6,655 nt of DNA, from contig JBCBJZ010000175.1 in NCBI GenBank assembly GCA_038522635.1, positions 1 through 6,655 of the forward strand, in the 5' to 3' direction. The position numbers and the translations under genes are program-made. The notes beneath the pieces were generated by a model. The model had not been told where the DNA came from. It saw nothing but the letters and a program-made list of their open reading frames with translations, and ran no database searches. Source of the stretch: JBCBJZ01 sp038522635 (GTDB lineage Bacteria > Pseudomonadota > Alphaproteobacteria > Rhizobiales > Hyphomicrobiaceae). Shown here in pieces: positions 1-6,099 of the stretch. The number at the start of each line of letters is the position of its first letter. Within the stretch, counting starts at the first letter, position 1.

Positions 1-115
1 CTTTGAGGCCAAGTCCAATCAGCAACGAGGGATCGGAGCGTGGTATCATCGCGCCGCTTGCTGCATCCGCACACTTGACCGCCATCGCACTGGGCCGCAC
101 CCGCACACCGGAACC

Positions 116-316
116 ATGACCAAATTCCTGATCATCATCGTCTCATACGCTTTGGCCGTGTGGCTGGCCTCGCTGGCGATGGACCACATCGGGCTCGGTC
201 GCCTGCCCGGTGATTTCGCGTGGCGGCGCAAGAGCGGACGAGTGATCCACTTTCCGCTGGCGACCACGATGCTGCTGAGCTTCACCTTTGGCTTTGTCTA
301 CTGGTTGTTGTCGTGA
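116..316 (+). CDS. DUF2905 family small inner-membrane protein
   Basis: This encodes 66 residues with two hydrophobic segments, roughly residues 4-22 and 46-65. They flank a short conserved loop reading GLGRLPGDFAWRR (residues 26-38), followed by HFPLATTMLLS (45-55). The GLGRLPGD loop followed by FPLA and a second helix is the hallmark of DUF2905, a family of about 65-75 residues, so the length is normal. The likely location is the inner membrane with a basic loop between the helices. No biochemical function is established for the family and I do not infer one. The ATG at 116 is chosen because the protein then starts directly with the first helix, as family members do; the Shine-Dalgarno match is poor (GGAA only 2 nt upstream). 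The frame stays open upstream to the window edge, so a longer protein cannot be formally excluded. The next gene starts 220 bp downstream and is probably transcribed separately. Confidence 0.87.
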   Translation: MTKFLIIIVSYALAVWLASLAMDHIGLGRLPGDFAWRRKSGRVIHFPLATTMLLSFTFGFVYWLLS

Positions 317-378
317 GCGGACGGATGGGCCCGGCGTTCAGGCGCTGAGCTCAAGCCATGGCCGACGCGGCCCAGGCC

Positions 379-407
379 TGGCCGATGATCTGGCCGATGA
401 TCTGGCC
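379..407. repeat. 12-bp direct tandem repeat, two copies plus partial third
   Basis: The unit TGGCCGATGATC occurs at 379-390 and 391-402 and is followed by a partial third copy, TGGCC, at 403-407. It sits in the 220-bp non-coding gap 317-536. A perfect 10-bp palindrome, CCAGGCCTGG, lies beside it at 372-381. The repeat could bind a regulator of the downstream transglycosylase gene or could simply be slippage. The rest of the gap has a TTGACG hexamer at 473-478 but no convincing -10 partner, so I call no promoter. Confidence 0.6.
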
Positions 408-536
408 TGTGGCCGTCGCGCAGCAACGGTGCGGTGGGGGACATGAAGCGCAACCATAGCGCGCATCATACGTTGACGGGCGCGGCACAGGGCGGCAGCA
501 TCGGTTGCGCATGGGTGTGGACACAGCGGGGCGGCC

Positions 537-1523
537 ATGAAGACCATGGCGGGACGGCTCTTCAAGCGCGGACGGCACGTCCGATCGATCGGCGTTACGA
601 CCCTGGCGGGGCCCGTCGTGATCGTCAGCCTGTTGATGATCGCGCCTGGAATGGCACGCGGTGAACCGCAGGCCGCAACGGCACCGTCGCAACGGCCATC
701 CGCCACCGCCAAGCCGGCGAAGCCGTCAGCTGCGAAGCCGGCCAAAGGGACGCCAACAGCGAAACCTGCGAAGGCGGCTCAACCGGCCCAAGCCGCGACG
801 AAGCCGGGGAGCAAGCCGAAACGCATTGTGCGGCGCAAACGTGCCAAAGGCGGCAAGCTGACGCTCGAACGGTTCCTCGACCGCTTAATGATCGCTGAAT
901 CGGGTGGGCGGGCCTTCGCCAAGAACCCTCGCTCATCCGCGCTTGGCCCGTTTCAGTTCATCAACGCGACGTTTCTCGACATCGCGCGGCGGCATTTCAA
1001 GCCCGAGATCGCGTCACTGCCTGATGAGAAACTGCTCGCGTTGCGCACCAACATCGCTTACGCGCGGCGCGCGGCCGAAGCGTTCACAAGGGAAAATGCG
1101 GCCTATCTGACGGTCAAGGGCGTCAAGCCGACGTTCCGCAACCTGCGGCTCGCGTTTCTGCTCGGCCCCACAGCGGCAACGCGGCTCCTAAAGAGCGATG
1201 ATGCGCTCCCCCTCGCCAGCGTGCTTTCCGCTGAGGTGATCGCCGCAAACCCGTTCATGACCCGCCTGACGGTCGCCGGCCTCAAGGCGCGGACGGACCG
1301 CGAGTTGGCTGCAAAACCGCGCGCCACCGCAGGCCTGACGCCGACGGCCGCCGCACTCGCCGCAGCGCGGCTGCGCAAGCCGGCAAAACCGCGTGGCCCC
1401 GTCATCAAAGTCCGCTGTGACCTGCGACGCCCCAGTTGCAAGCGCTGGCTCGCCTTGAAGCGCAAAGCCCTGACCCGCCGGGCCGGCCGCAATGGCGCCA
1501 GGGCACGGGTTTCAACCCGCTGA
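537..1523 (+). CDS. Exported lysozyme-like / SLT-type lytic transglycosylase
   Basis: This encodes 328 residues predicted to cleave peptidoglycan glycan strands in the periplasm. Order of parts: a basic N-terminus and hydrophobic segment (about 20-40), a likely signal peptide ending near AlaArgGly 40-42; an Ala/Lys/Pro-rich low-complexity stretch (about 56-96); a lysozyme-like fold (about 108-250); and a very basic tail to residue 328. In the fold, IAESGG places the candidate catalytic glutamate at E121, followed by GPFQF (137-141, equivalent to the GLMQ-type motif), AFLLGP (206-211) and AANPFM (236-241). This motif set matches alphaproteobacterial and phage-tail-type transglycosylase domains. 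The tail carries the only two cysteines, C294 and C301, spaced CX6C, possibly a disulfide. ATG 537 is the first in-frame start giving the signal peptide; ATG 546 is possible. No strong ribosome-binding site is visible. Activity is inferred; substrate and partners are unknown. Confidence 0.82.
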   Translation: MKTMAGRLFKRGRHVRSIGVTTLAGPVVIVSLLMIAPGMARGEPQAATAPSQRPSATAKPAKPSAAKPAKGTPTAKPAKAAQPAQAATKPGSKPKRIVRRKRAKGGKLTLERFLDRLMIAESGGRAFAKNPRSSALGPFQFINATFLDIARRHFKPEIASLPDEKLLALRTNIAYARRAAEAFTRENAAYLTVKGVKPTFRNLRLAFLLGPTAATRLLKSDDALPLASVLSAEVIAANPFMTRLTVAGLKARTDRELAAKPRATAGLTPTAAALAAARLRKPAKPRGPVIKVRCDLRRPSCKRWLALKRKALTRRAGRNGARARVSTR

Positions 1524-1624
1524 ACTTGTTGTCGTTCGTCTAGAGCGACGAGCGCAAAGTGCGCACCATCGGTTTAGACAATCTGGCCTTGCCTTTGCGG
1601 CCAAAGTTGCTCTGCACGTAAGAT

Positions 1625-1691
1625 CCAGAGCATCTTTGGTCGATTGCGGGTTCACCTATGATGATCCCGATCGATCGCTGAGATGATCTGG
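1625..1691. repeat. Imperfect palindromic intergenic repeat (REP-like)
   Basis: The left end CCAGAGCATCT and the right end AGATGATCTGG are inverted copies with one mismatch, and interior TCGAT/ATCGA segments can also pair, giving a bulged hairpin of about 67 nt. The style (AGAGCATC-type ends, GATC-rich arms) resembles the short palindromic repeats scattered between genes in Hyphomicrobiales. The pairing is seen in the sequence; that it is a multicopy genomic repeat is inferred. Confidence 0.5.
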
Positions 1692-1900
1692 GCTTAAGGG
1701 CGTGGGATAACGTGATCGCCAGGCCACAGCGCCCCGCCATCGCGATGCCTTCGCCGGAACCGTTCTCTGTCTCGTGACGTTTTTTCGGTCGCCAGGGACT
1801 TACCCCCTGGAACGGCGGCTGGCGCGCCTCACTTTCACCGCGATTGTTGAGCCGCTGAGTTCAAAAGACGGTGGGATCAACCGCTCACCCGGTCGATTTT

Positions 1901-1906
1901 GGGGAG
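1901..1906 (+). promoter_or_regulatory. Ribosome-binding site deciding the start of the EipA-like gene
   Basis: GGGGAG lies 7 nt upstream of ATG 1914. A TTG codon at 1899 in the same frame would begin before this site and add five residues, so the ATG at 1914 is preferred. Confidence 0.7.
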
Positions 1907-1913
1907 AGACCCG

Positions 1914-3497
1914 ATGACAGCGCGCAAAGAAAACCGGCTGCCGATCCCGCAGGATGCTTTGTCCACCCGCGGGGGCAGCGCGTGCCTCGTGATCGCCAGC
2001 GTCATAGTCGCTGTCGCCGGCTTTGCCGTCACCGCCGGCGACGTCGCCCGCGCGCAAGGCACCCCCGCACCGGCGCTCTCGCCGTCGCCTGACAACTGCA
2101 ACCAACCGGCGTTCGTCGCGGTGGTCGAGCGCACCGGCGCCACGCTACGCAAGCTCAACCGCCAAACCCGCAACGGCCTTGTCGACCAACTGCGTGCCGC
2201 TTCGCCCGGCAAACCCGTCGGACGCAACGCTGTTGCGCGCGCGATGCGTGAACTGAACCGCGATCCCAAGGTCGCAGCGTTCGACATGCGGATCGATCGC
2301 GAGCTGGCAGCCGTCGATGATCTGGGTGACCTCACCGTGCACGAGCCCAGTTGCAAGCGGCTCGCGCTGCTGACGAAGGCGAGCGAAGCGTTGCTTGCGA
2401 CCATGCAGGCCAAGCGCGCTTATCTGCAGCGCAAGTTTCCCAGCACCCTTGCGGCGCGTGATGCTGCGGCCCCGCGCGCGGCAAAGCCTACACCTGCGGC
2501 GCCAACCGTAAGCGACGCGCCGCTAACCGCGCCATCGCCTGCGCAACCGCCACGCACAGGCCGGTTTGCGGTCGCCGAAAAGCCGCTTCTGAAGCCGCAA
2601 GCCGCGCCGCCCGCCCGCCCGCAGCAAGTACCGGCACGCGCGGCAAGCAAGCCGAAGCCTGCACCAACACCCCAGCGCCAACGCGCGACCGCTCCACCCC
2701 AAGTGCAGCCAGCGCCCTCGTCGGCACCCGCACCGCCCCCCGCGCCACGTAAGGCAAAACCACGCCCGCAAAACATCGCCCGCGCGCCCCAAACGCGCTC
2801 AGGCGCGCCCAACCCGCCGTCGCGACCGCGCTTGCCCGCATGGCGGACCCAAACGAAGCCGAATGCGGCGCTGAACCGCCCAACGCTTGACGCCCGGCCG
2901 TTGCCGCTGACGCCACAGTTGCGCACAGGACCACAGACTGGGCTTCAGACAGCACCTCAGACTGGGCCTCAGCCGTCTGCACAGCTCCCAGCGATGATGC
3001 CGCTCGATGAAAGCCAGACCTTTTCCGTCGAAGAGATTTCAGCGGTCGGCAAAGGCTTCTTCGGCTCCATTTCCGTCGGGCTCGCCAACGTCATCAATTA
3101 CACCTTCCAGCGCGCGGGGCGGCCGAACGGCTATGTCCTGGGGCGTGAGGGCGGCGGCGCGTTTCTTGCCGGCATTCGCTTTGGCAAAGGCGAGATGGTC
3201 ACCAAAGCCTACGGCAGCCGCCCGATCTATTGGCGCGGCCCCACCATCGGCTACGACGTGGGCGCGACCGGCTCGCGCACCATGATCCTCGTTTACAATC
3301 TGAAGGGATCCAAGGGCATCTTTCGGCGCTTCACCGGCGTCGATGGGTCAGCCAATCTGGTTGGCGGGATCGGCGTCACGTTCCTGACCGACGGCAACGT
3401 TGTGCTTGCACCGATCCGCTCCGGCCTGGGCCTCAGGCTTGGCGCCAACATCGGCTATTTGAAATTTCGTGGCCGGCCGAGCTGGAACCCATTTTAA
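1914..3497 (+). CDS. Exported DUF1134 / EipA-type envelope protein with long N-terminal extension
   Basis: This encodes 527 residues. A Sec signal peptide (hydrophobic core about 23-41) is followed by a likely cleavage site after AlaArgAla 45-47. Residues about 60-176 form a charged, probably helical region bracketed by the only mature-part cysteines, C62 and C147. Residues about 183-362 are a Pro/Ala/Gln-rich linker with many Lys/Arg and almost no acidic residues. Residues about 363-527 form a DUF1134 domain, recognisable from FSVEEISAVGKGFFGSIS, NGYVLGREGGGAF, YWRGPTIGYDVGATGSR and RSGLGLRLGANIGYLKF. The Brucella DUF1134 protein EipA is a periplasmic small beta-barrel of about 200 residues needed for envelope stress resistance, so a periplasmic envelope-integrity role is likely here. 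The extension makes this protein more than twice that length; I do not recognise its N-terminal region. The preceding 390-bp gap and the 108 bp after it suggest its own promoter. I give no symbol because the architecture differs from EipA. Confidence 0.85.
   Translation: MTARKENRLPIPQDALSTRGGSACLVIASVIVAVAGFAVTAGDVARAQGTPAPALSPSPDNCNQPAFVAVVERTGATLRKLNRQTRNGLVDQLRAASPGKPVGRNAVARAMRELNRDPKVAAFDMRIDRELAAVDDLGDLTVHEPSCKRLALLTKASEALLATMQAKRAYLQRKFPSTLAARDAAAPRAAKPTPAAPTVSDAPLTAPSPAQPPRTGRFAVAEKPLLKPQAAPPARPQQVPARAASKPKPAPTPQRQRATAPPQVQPAPSSAPAPPPAPRKAKPRPQNIARAPQTRSGAPNPPSRPRLPAWRTQTKPNAALNRPTLDARPLPLTPQLRTGPQTGLQTAPQTGPQPSAQLPAMMPLDESQTFSVEEISAVGKGFFGSISVGLANVINYTFQRAGRPNGYVLGREGGGAFLAGIRFGKGEMVTKAYGSRPIYWRGPTIGYDVGATGSRTMILVYNLKGSKGIFRRFTGVDGSANLVGGIGVTFLTDGNVVLAPIRSGLGLRLGANIGYLKFRGRPSWNPF
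2931..2978 (+). repeat. 24-bp in-frame tandem repeat within the linker coding region
   Basis: Two copies of a 24-bp unit (2931-2954 and 2955-2978) share CAGACTGGGC followed by TCAG after one variable base. They encode two 8-residue units, PQTGLQTA and PQTGPQPS, at the end of the Pro-rich linker just before the DUF1134 domain. Being in frame, copy-number change would lengthen or shorten the linker without disrupting the domains. Confidence 0.65.
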
Positions 3498-3605
3498 AGC
3501 CCGTCTGCACGCGTGGGCTGCGCAACGCATTGACCTTTTGTTTCCCAATTCAGCGGAAACTTCCGCCAGGTCACTGCCGATCCGCCAACGCGAGGCTTTT
3601 CCATT

Positions 3606-4958
3606 ATGCGTGCTGCCCCCCTGCCGCGTGAAACAACGTCCGTTGACGCCGATGATGCGAACTTGGCCGCCGACGCCACGCGCCAAGAACCGCTGAACGC
3701 TTCCGCCGATGCGCATGCCGAGCCTACGGGCGAAGCAGCCACCGAAACGTCGGGGCATCTCGATGTGGAGCGCAACGCCGGCGCACTCCCGCTGCCAATC
3801 ATCCTAAAGACGCTGCAGACGCGTTACGGCAAATCCTACCAGCAGGTGTTCTCCGAGATCGTCCGCCTCAGCTTCGGCCCGGGCAAAATCTCGATGGAGG
3901 AGTACCTCGAGCTCGGCCTCTTCGATGATCAGGCGCTTGCCGATGCCGATAAGCGGGCCTTCGTCGGCTACAGCGTTTCGCAAAAGCTGTGGGAGCAGGC
4001 CAATTTCCGCAAGGATTGGCACGGCTTTCTCGATGAGAAACTGGCGGTCACCTCGCTGCTGGGCGCTTACGGCTATCCGGTGGTGCCCACGCTCGCGATT
4101 TTCACCACGAACCGCAGCTTTCCCGCTTTCAAGACGCTGCGTGACCACGACGAGTTGCGCATCTTTTTGACCGATCCTGCGCACTACCCGTTGTTCGGCA
4201 AGCCTGTCGATGGCGCTCAAAGCCTGGGCTCGATCAGTTTCGACAACGTCGATCTTGAGCAGGGCAGACTGCGCACGGTGCAGGGCGAACGTGTCGCGAT
4301 CGATGACATCGTCGCGGAGATCACCGAGCACTACGCGGAAGGCTACATGTTCCAGCCGCGCGTGGTGCCCCACAAGCGGGTGCGTGAAATTTGCGGCAAC
4401 CGGCTGGCGACGGTCCGCGTGATGACCATGTTGACGCCGAGCGGACCGCAAGTGTTGCGCGCGATGTGGAAGCTGCCGGTGGGCGATAATGCGGCCGACA
4501 ACTTCTGGCGTCCGGGCAACATGGTGGCGCAGCTTGATCCGGTGGATGGACGGATCATGCGTTTGCAGTCGGGAACCGGGCTTGAGGCCCAGGAGCACCG
4601 CGTGCACCCCGACACCGGCATGGCATTGATCGATACCCGCGTGCCCCATTGGGGCGCGGTGATCGATACCGCGCTTGAAGCGGCGAAGGTGCTGAAGGAA
4701 GCACCGCTGTTGGGTTGGGACATTGCGCCGACCGACGAGGGCGCTGTGATCATCGAGCCGAACTACACACCCGATTTGCATCTGGCGCAGATCGCTGATC
4801 GGCGCGGCATCATGGATGAGACGTTCACCGCGTTCCTGGCATCCTGCGCGGAAATGCGTGATGCGCGGCGGGCCCGCAACCGCTCCGAGCGACGCGCCCA
4901 CACGCGGGCCAACCGCGAGCGGGTGTTGGCCGGGGTTCGCTCAGGCGTGCGTGTTTGA
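3606..4958 (+). CDS. Sugar-transfer-associated ATP-grasp family enzyme
   Basis: This encodes 450 residues with no signal peptide, so probably cytoplasmic. Residues 1-60 are Ala-rich, acidic and low in complexity. The ATP-grasp core then spans roughly 65-410. Nucleotide-binding candidates are FGKPVDGAQSLGS (197-209, with K199) and the YMFQP strand (247-251); NRLATVRVMT (265-274), NFWRPGNM (299-306), GWDIA (370-374, D372) and IIEPNYTPD (382-390) follow, E384 and N386 being likely metal ligands. The order matches the ATPgrasp_ST family, named for its frequent placement beside sugar-transferase genes. ATP-grasp enzymes join a carboxylate to an amine or thiol through an acyl-phosphate; the substrate here is unknown. 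No glycosyltransferase is visible in the window. The Arg-rich tail (about 418-450) is probably disordered. ATG 3606 has only a distant GAGG at 3592-3595; high GC3 from the first codons supports this start over internal ones. Confidence 0.82.
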   Translation: MRAAPLPRETTSVDADDANLAADATRQEPLNASADAHAEPTGEAATETSGHLDVERNAGALPLPIILKTLQTRYGKSYQQVFSEIVRLSFGPGKISMEEYLELGLFDDQALADADKRAFVGYSVSQKLWEQANFRKDWHGFLDEKLAVTSLLGAYGYPVVPTLAIFTTNRSFPAFKTLRDHDELRIFLTDPAHYPLFGKPVDGAQSLGSISFDNVDLEQGRLRTVQGERVAIDDIVAEITEHYAEGYMFQPRVVPHKRVREICGNRLATVRVMTMLTPSGPQVLRAMWKLPVGDNAADNFWRPGNMVAQLDPVDGRIMRLQSGTGLEAQEHRVHPDTGMALIDTRVPHWGAVIDTALEAAKVLKEAPLLGWDIAPTDEGAVIIEPNYTPDLHLAQIADRRGIMDETFTAFLASCAEMRDARRARNRSERRAHTRANRERVLAGVRSGVRV

Positions 4959-4984
4959 GCGCACTTTGCGCCCGCTGCTGTGGT

Positions 4985-5011
4985 CTTGGGTGCCAGCCTT
5001 TGGCAGCCAAG
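4985..5011 (+). other. Intergenic hairpin after the ATP-grasp gene
   Basis: CTTGG-G-TGCCA (4985-4995) can pair with TGGCA-G-CCAAG (5001-5011) around a 5-nt loop, with one G-G mismatch. It starts 27 nt past the stop codon. A smaller 5-bp hairpin, GCGCA/TGCGC, lies immediately after the stop (4959-4971). Neither is followed by a T tract, so an intrinsic terminator is not supported; an mRNA 3'-end structure is possible. Confidence 0.4.
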
Positions 5012-5131
5012 CTTGCGAACCGCGGACCCACCGCATGATTGGAGCGGGCTCGCGCTTGCCAAACGCGCGATCCCTGCGGCACAACAACGCGACGCCTCCT
5101 CCCGATCCATGCTGTGGGATTTCAATCAGCC

Positions 5132-5953
5132 ATGAACCTGCTCGACCTGCTGCGGCAAGCCAACGACGGCGGGGCCGTCGACCAACTCGGCCGTAGCTTC
5201 GACCTCTCCCCCGATCAAACCAACGCCGCACTTGAACAGATCGTGCCAGAGTTGGCCCGCGGCATCGAGAAGAACACGCTTTCACGTGGCGGCCTGGCCG
5301 ACCTGGTGGAAGCGCTCGGTTCAGGCCACCACCAGCGCAGCGTGGATGACCCGGATGCGCTCGCCGACCCCGCGGTGCGCGAGGATGGCAACGCCATTCT
5401 GGGTCACATCTTGGGCTCGAAGACCTCAAGTCGCTTTCTTGCCCAACGCGCCGCGCGCGAAACCGGCCTCAGCGATGATCTGATCAAGCAGATGTTGCCC
5501 TATGTGGCTTCGATGACGATGGGCTCGCTTTCGAAGGCGTTCGCGGGCAGCCTCAACAACATCTCGAGCAACATCAAGGGCAATCCGGCAGGTTTGCGCG
5601 CCATGCCCGAAGGCGGGTTCCAGCTGCCAGACTACCGCATGCCAGATGGCACCGGCGGTCAGGCTCGCGGCAGCTATGGCGGCGGTGGCGGCGGCCTTTC
5701 GTTGCCGCGCGGAGCCCCGCAGACGCGGCGTTCAAACAACCCCTACGGTGATCTCAGCGACATCATCCGCCGCAGCGGTCACGGCGGCGGTGGCAAAGGC
5801 TCAGGCGCGCTCGGCAAAATGATCCGCGATGTGGTTGGCTCGCTCACGGGCTTCCGCAACACCGGCGTGATGAGCTGGATCATCCGGCTGATCGTGGTGC
5901 GCTACGGCTGGCGGATCTTGAAGTTCTTCCTCGGCCGCGTGTTGGGCCGCTAG
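5132..5953 (+). CDS. DUF937 family protein with Gly-rich linker and cationic hydrophobic C-terminus
   Basis: This encodes 273 residues. The start MNLLDLLRQANDGGAVDQLG, then FDLSPDQTNAALEQIVPELARGI (about 23-45), the segment GHILGSKTSSRFLAQ (91-105) and LPYVASMTMG (122-131) fit DUF937, a family of YidB-like all-helical domains of unknown function. The domain covers about residues 1-140. A Gly-rich linker follows, with six consecutive glycines at 183-188 and a second glycine cluster near 212-225. The end (about 230-273) has alternating hydrophobic and Arg/Lys residues, including SWIIRLIVVRYGWRILKFFL, and could lie on or in a membrane. There is no signal peptide. ATG 5132 is preferred over ATG 5039, which would add 31 atypical residues, because family members begin with MNLxDLL. 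No strong ribosome-binding site is visible. The stop codon lies in the repeat element that follows. Confidence 0.82.
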   Translation: MNLLDLLRQANDGGAVDQLGRSFDLSPDQTNAALEQIVPELARGIEKNTLSRGGLADLVEALGSGHHQRSVDDPDALADPAVREDGNAILGHILGSKTSSRFLAQRAARETGLSDDLIKQMLPYVASMTMGSLSKAFAGSLNNISSNIKGNPAGLRAMPEGGFQLPDYRMPDGTGGQARGSYGGGGGGLSLPRGAPQTRRSNNPYGDLSDIIRRSGHGGGGKGSGALGKMIRDVVGSLTGFRNTGVMSWIIRLIVVRYGWRILKFFLGRVLGR

Positions 5954-6052
5954 AGTCGGTTCGCTTCAACTTGAAGCAGAACCGACATCTAAGCTTTTGT
6001 TTTTCTATCATCTTTCGCCTCAGGCGATTCCACCTGAAGCGGATGAGCTCTA
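5951..6052. repeat. Double-hairpin palindromic intergenic repeat, TAGAG...CTCTA ends
   Basis: The element starts TAGAG (5951-5955) and ends CTCTA (6048-6052), an inverted pair. The left hairpin (5952-5990) pairs GTCGGTTCGCTTCAA with TTGAAGCAGAACCGAC, perfect except for one bulged base. The right hairpin (6008-6046) pairs TCATC...CGCCTCAGG with CCTGAAGCGGATGA around CGATTCCA. The sequence between is T-rich. The GGCGATTCCACCTGAAGCGGATGAG-type right half resembles a repeat I know from Hyphomicrobiales intergenic regions. The left hairpin plus the T-rich stretch at 5994-6005 could also help end transcription of the DUF937 gene, although the T run begins some distance from the stem. Confidence 0.72.
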
Positions 6053-6089
6053 GGGTTACTGCGCTCCCGCTTGCAGCGGGCCTGACCAT

Positions 6090-6095
6090 AGGAAA
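6090..6095 (+). promoter_or_regulatory. Ribosome-binding site deciding the start of the M15A peptidase gene
   Basis: AGGAAA ends 4 nt upstream of ATG 6100, with AGGA 6 nt away. The same frame is open back to an ATG at 5971, but that start lies inside the palindromic repeat, has no such site and would place 43 unrelated residues before the membrane segment. ATG 6100 is therefore chosen. Confidence 0.75.
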
Positions 6096-6099
6096 CAGC

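Larger units (their letters stand above)
1524..1913. other. 390-bp intergenic region with decayed palindromic sequences
   Basis: No credible gene is present here. Short frames on both strands (1492-1686 plus, 1540-1740 minus) resemble nothing I recognise and cross repeat-like sequence. It contains an AGAGCG-starting segment at 1542-1578 that resembles one half of Hyphomicrobiales palindromic repeats; a small inverted repeat TGGCC/GGCCA (1584-1588/1599-1603); a longer imperfect palindrome at 1625-1691, listed separately; a T6 run at 1780-1785 without a good preceding hairpin; and a perfect 6-bp hairpin CCAGGG/CCCTGG (1792-1797/1805-1810). The promoter of the downstream EipA-like gene presumably lies in the right half, but I cannot place its boxes. 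Confidence 0.55.

Noticed and set aside
3..119. Plus-strand frame open from the window edge, ending TGA at 117-119 and overlapping the DUF2905 ATG as ATGA
   Set aside because: It could be the tail of an upstream coupled gene, but its 38 residues match nothing I recognise and codon bias does not single this frame out from the DUF2905 frame, so I do not call it.
473..501. TTGACG hexamer as a -35 promoter box for the transglycosylase gene
   Set aside because: The expected -10 position reads CAGCAT, a poor match, so a promoter is not supported.
1877..2413. Minus-strand open frame of 178 codons
   Set aside because: It covers the signal-peptide and N-terminal coding part of the EipA-like gene, has no recognisable domain, and is a codon-bias shadow.
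2420..2982. Overlapping minus-strand frames opposite the Pro-rich linker
   Set aside because: The Pro/Ala codons read in reverse give Gly/Ala/Arg-rich frames without stops; the composition explains them.
3498..3519. AGCCC/GGGCT inverted repeat right after the EipA-like stop as a terminator
   Set aside because: The stem is only 5 bp with a 12-nt loop and no adjacent T tract.
3804..4901. Long open frame of 365 codons on the minus strand
   Set aside because: It lies entirely opposite the ATP-grasp gene, whose motifs are clear, and its translation resembles no family. Long antisense frames are expected in GC-rich coding DNA.
5039..5131. Upstream ATG extension of the DUF937 gene
   Set aside because: The extra 31 residues are Arg/Thr/Pro-rich and unlike family N-termini, which begin MNLxDLL as at 5132.
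5971..6099. Upstream ATG extension of the M15A peptidase
   Set aside because: It starts inside the palindromic repeat, lacks a ribosome-binding site, and a good site precedes ATG 6100.
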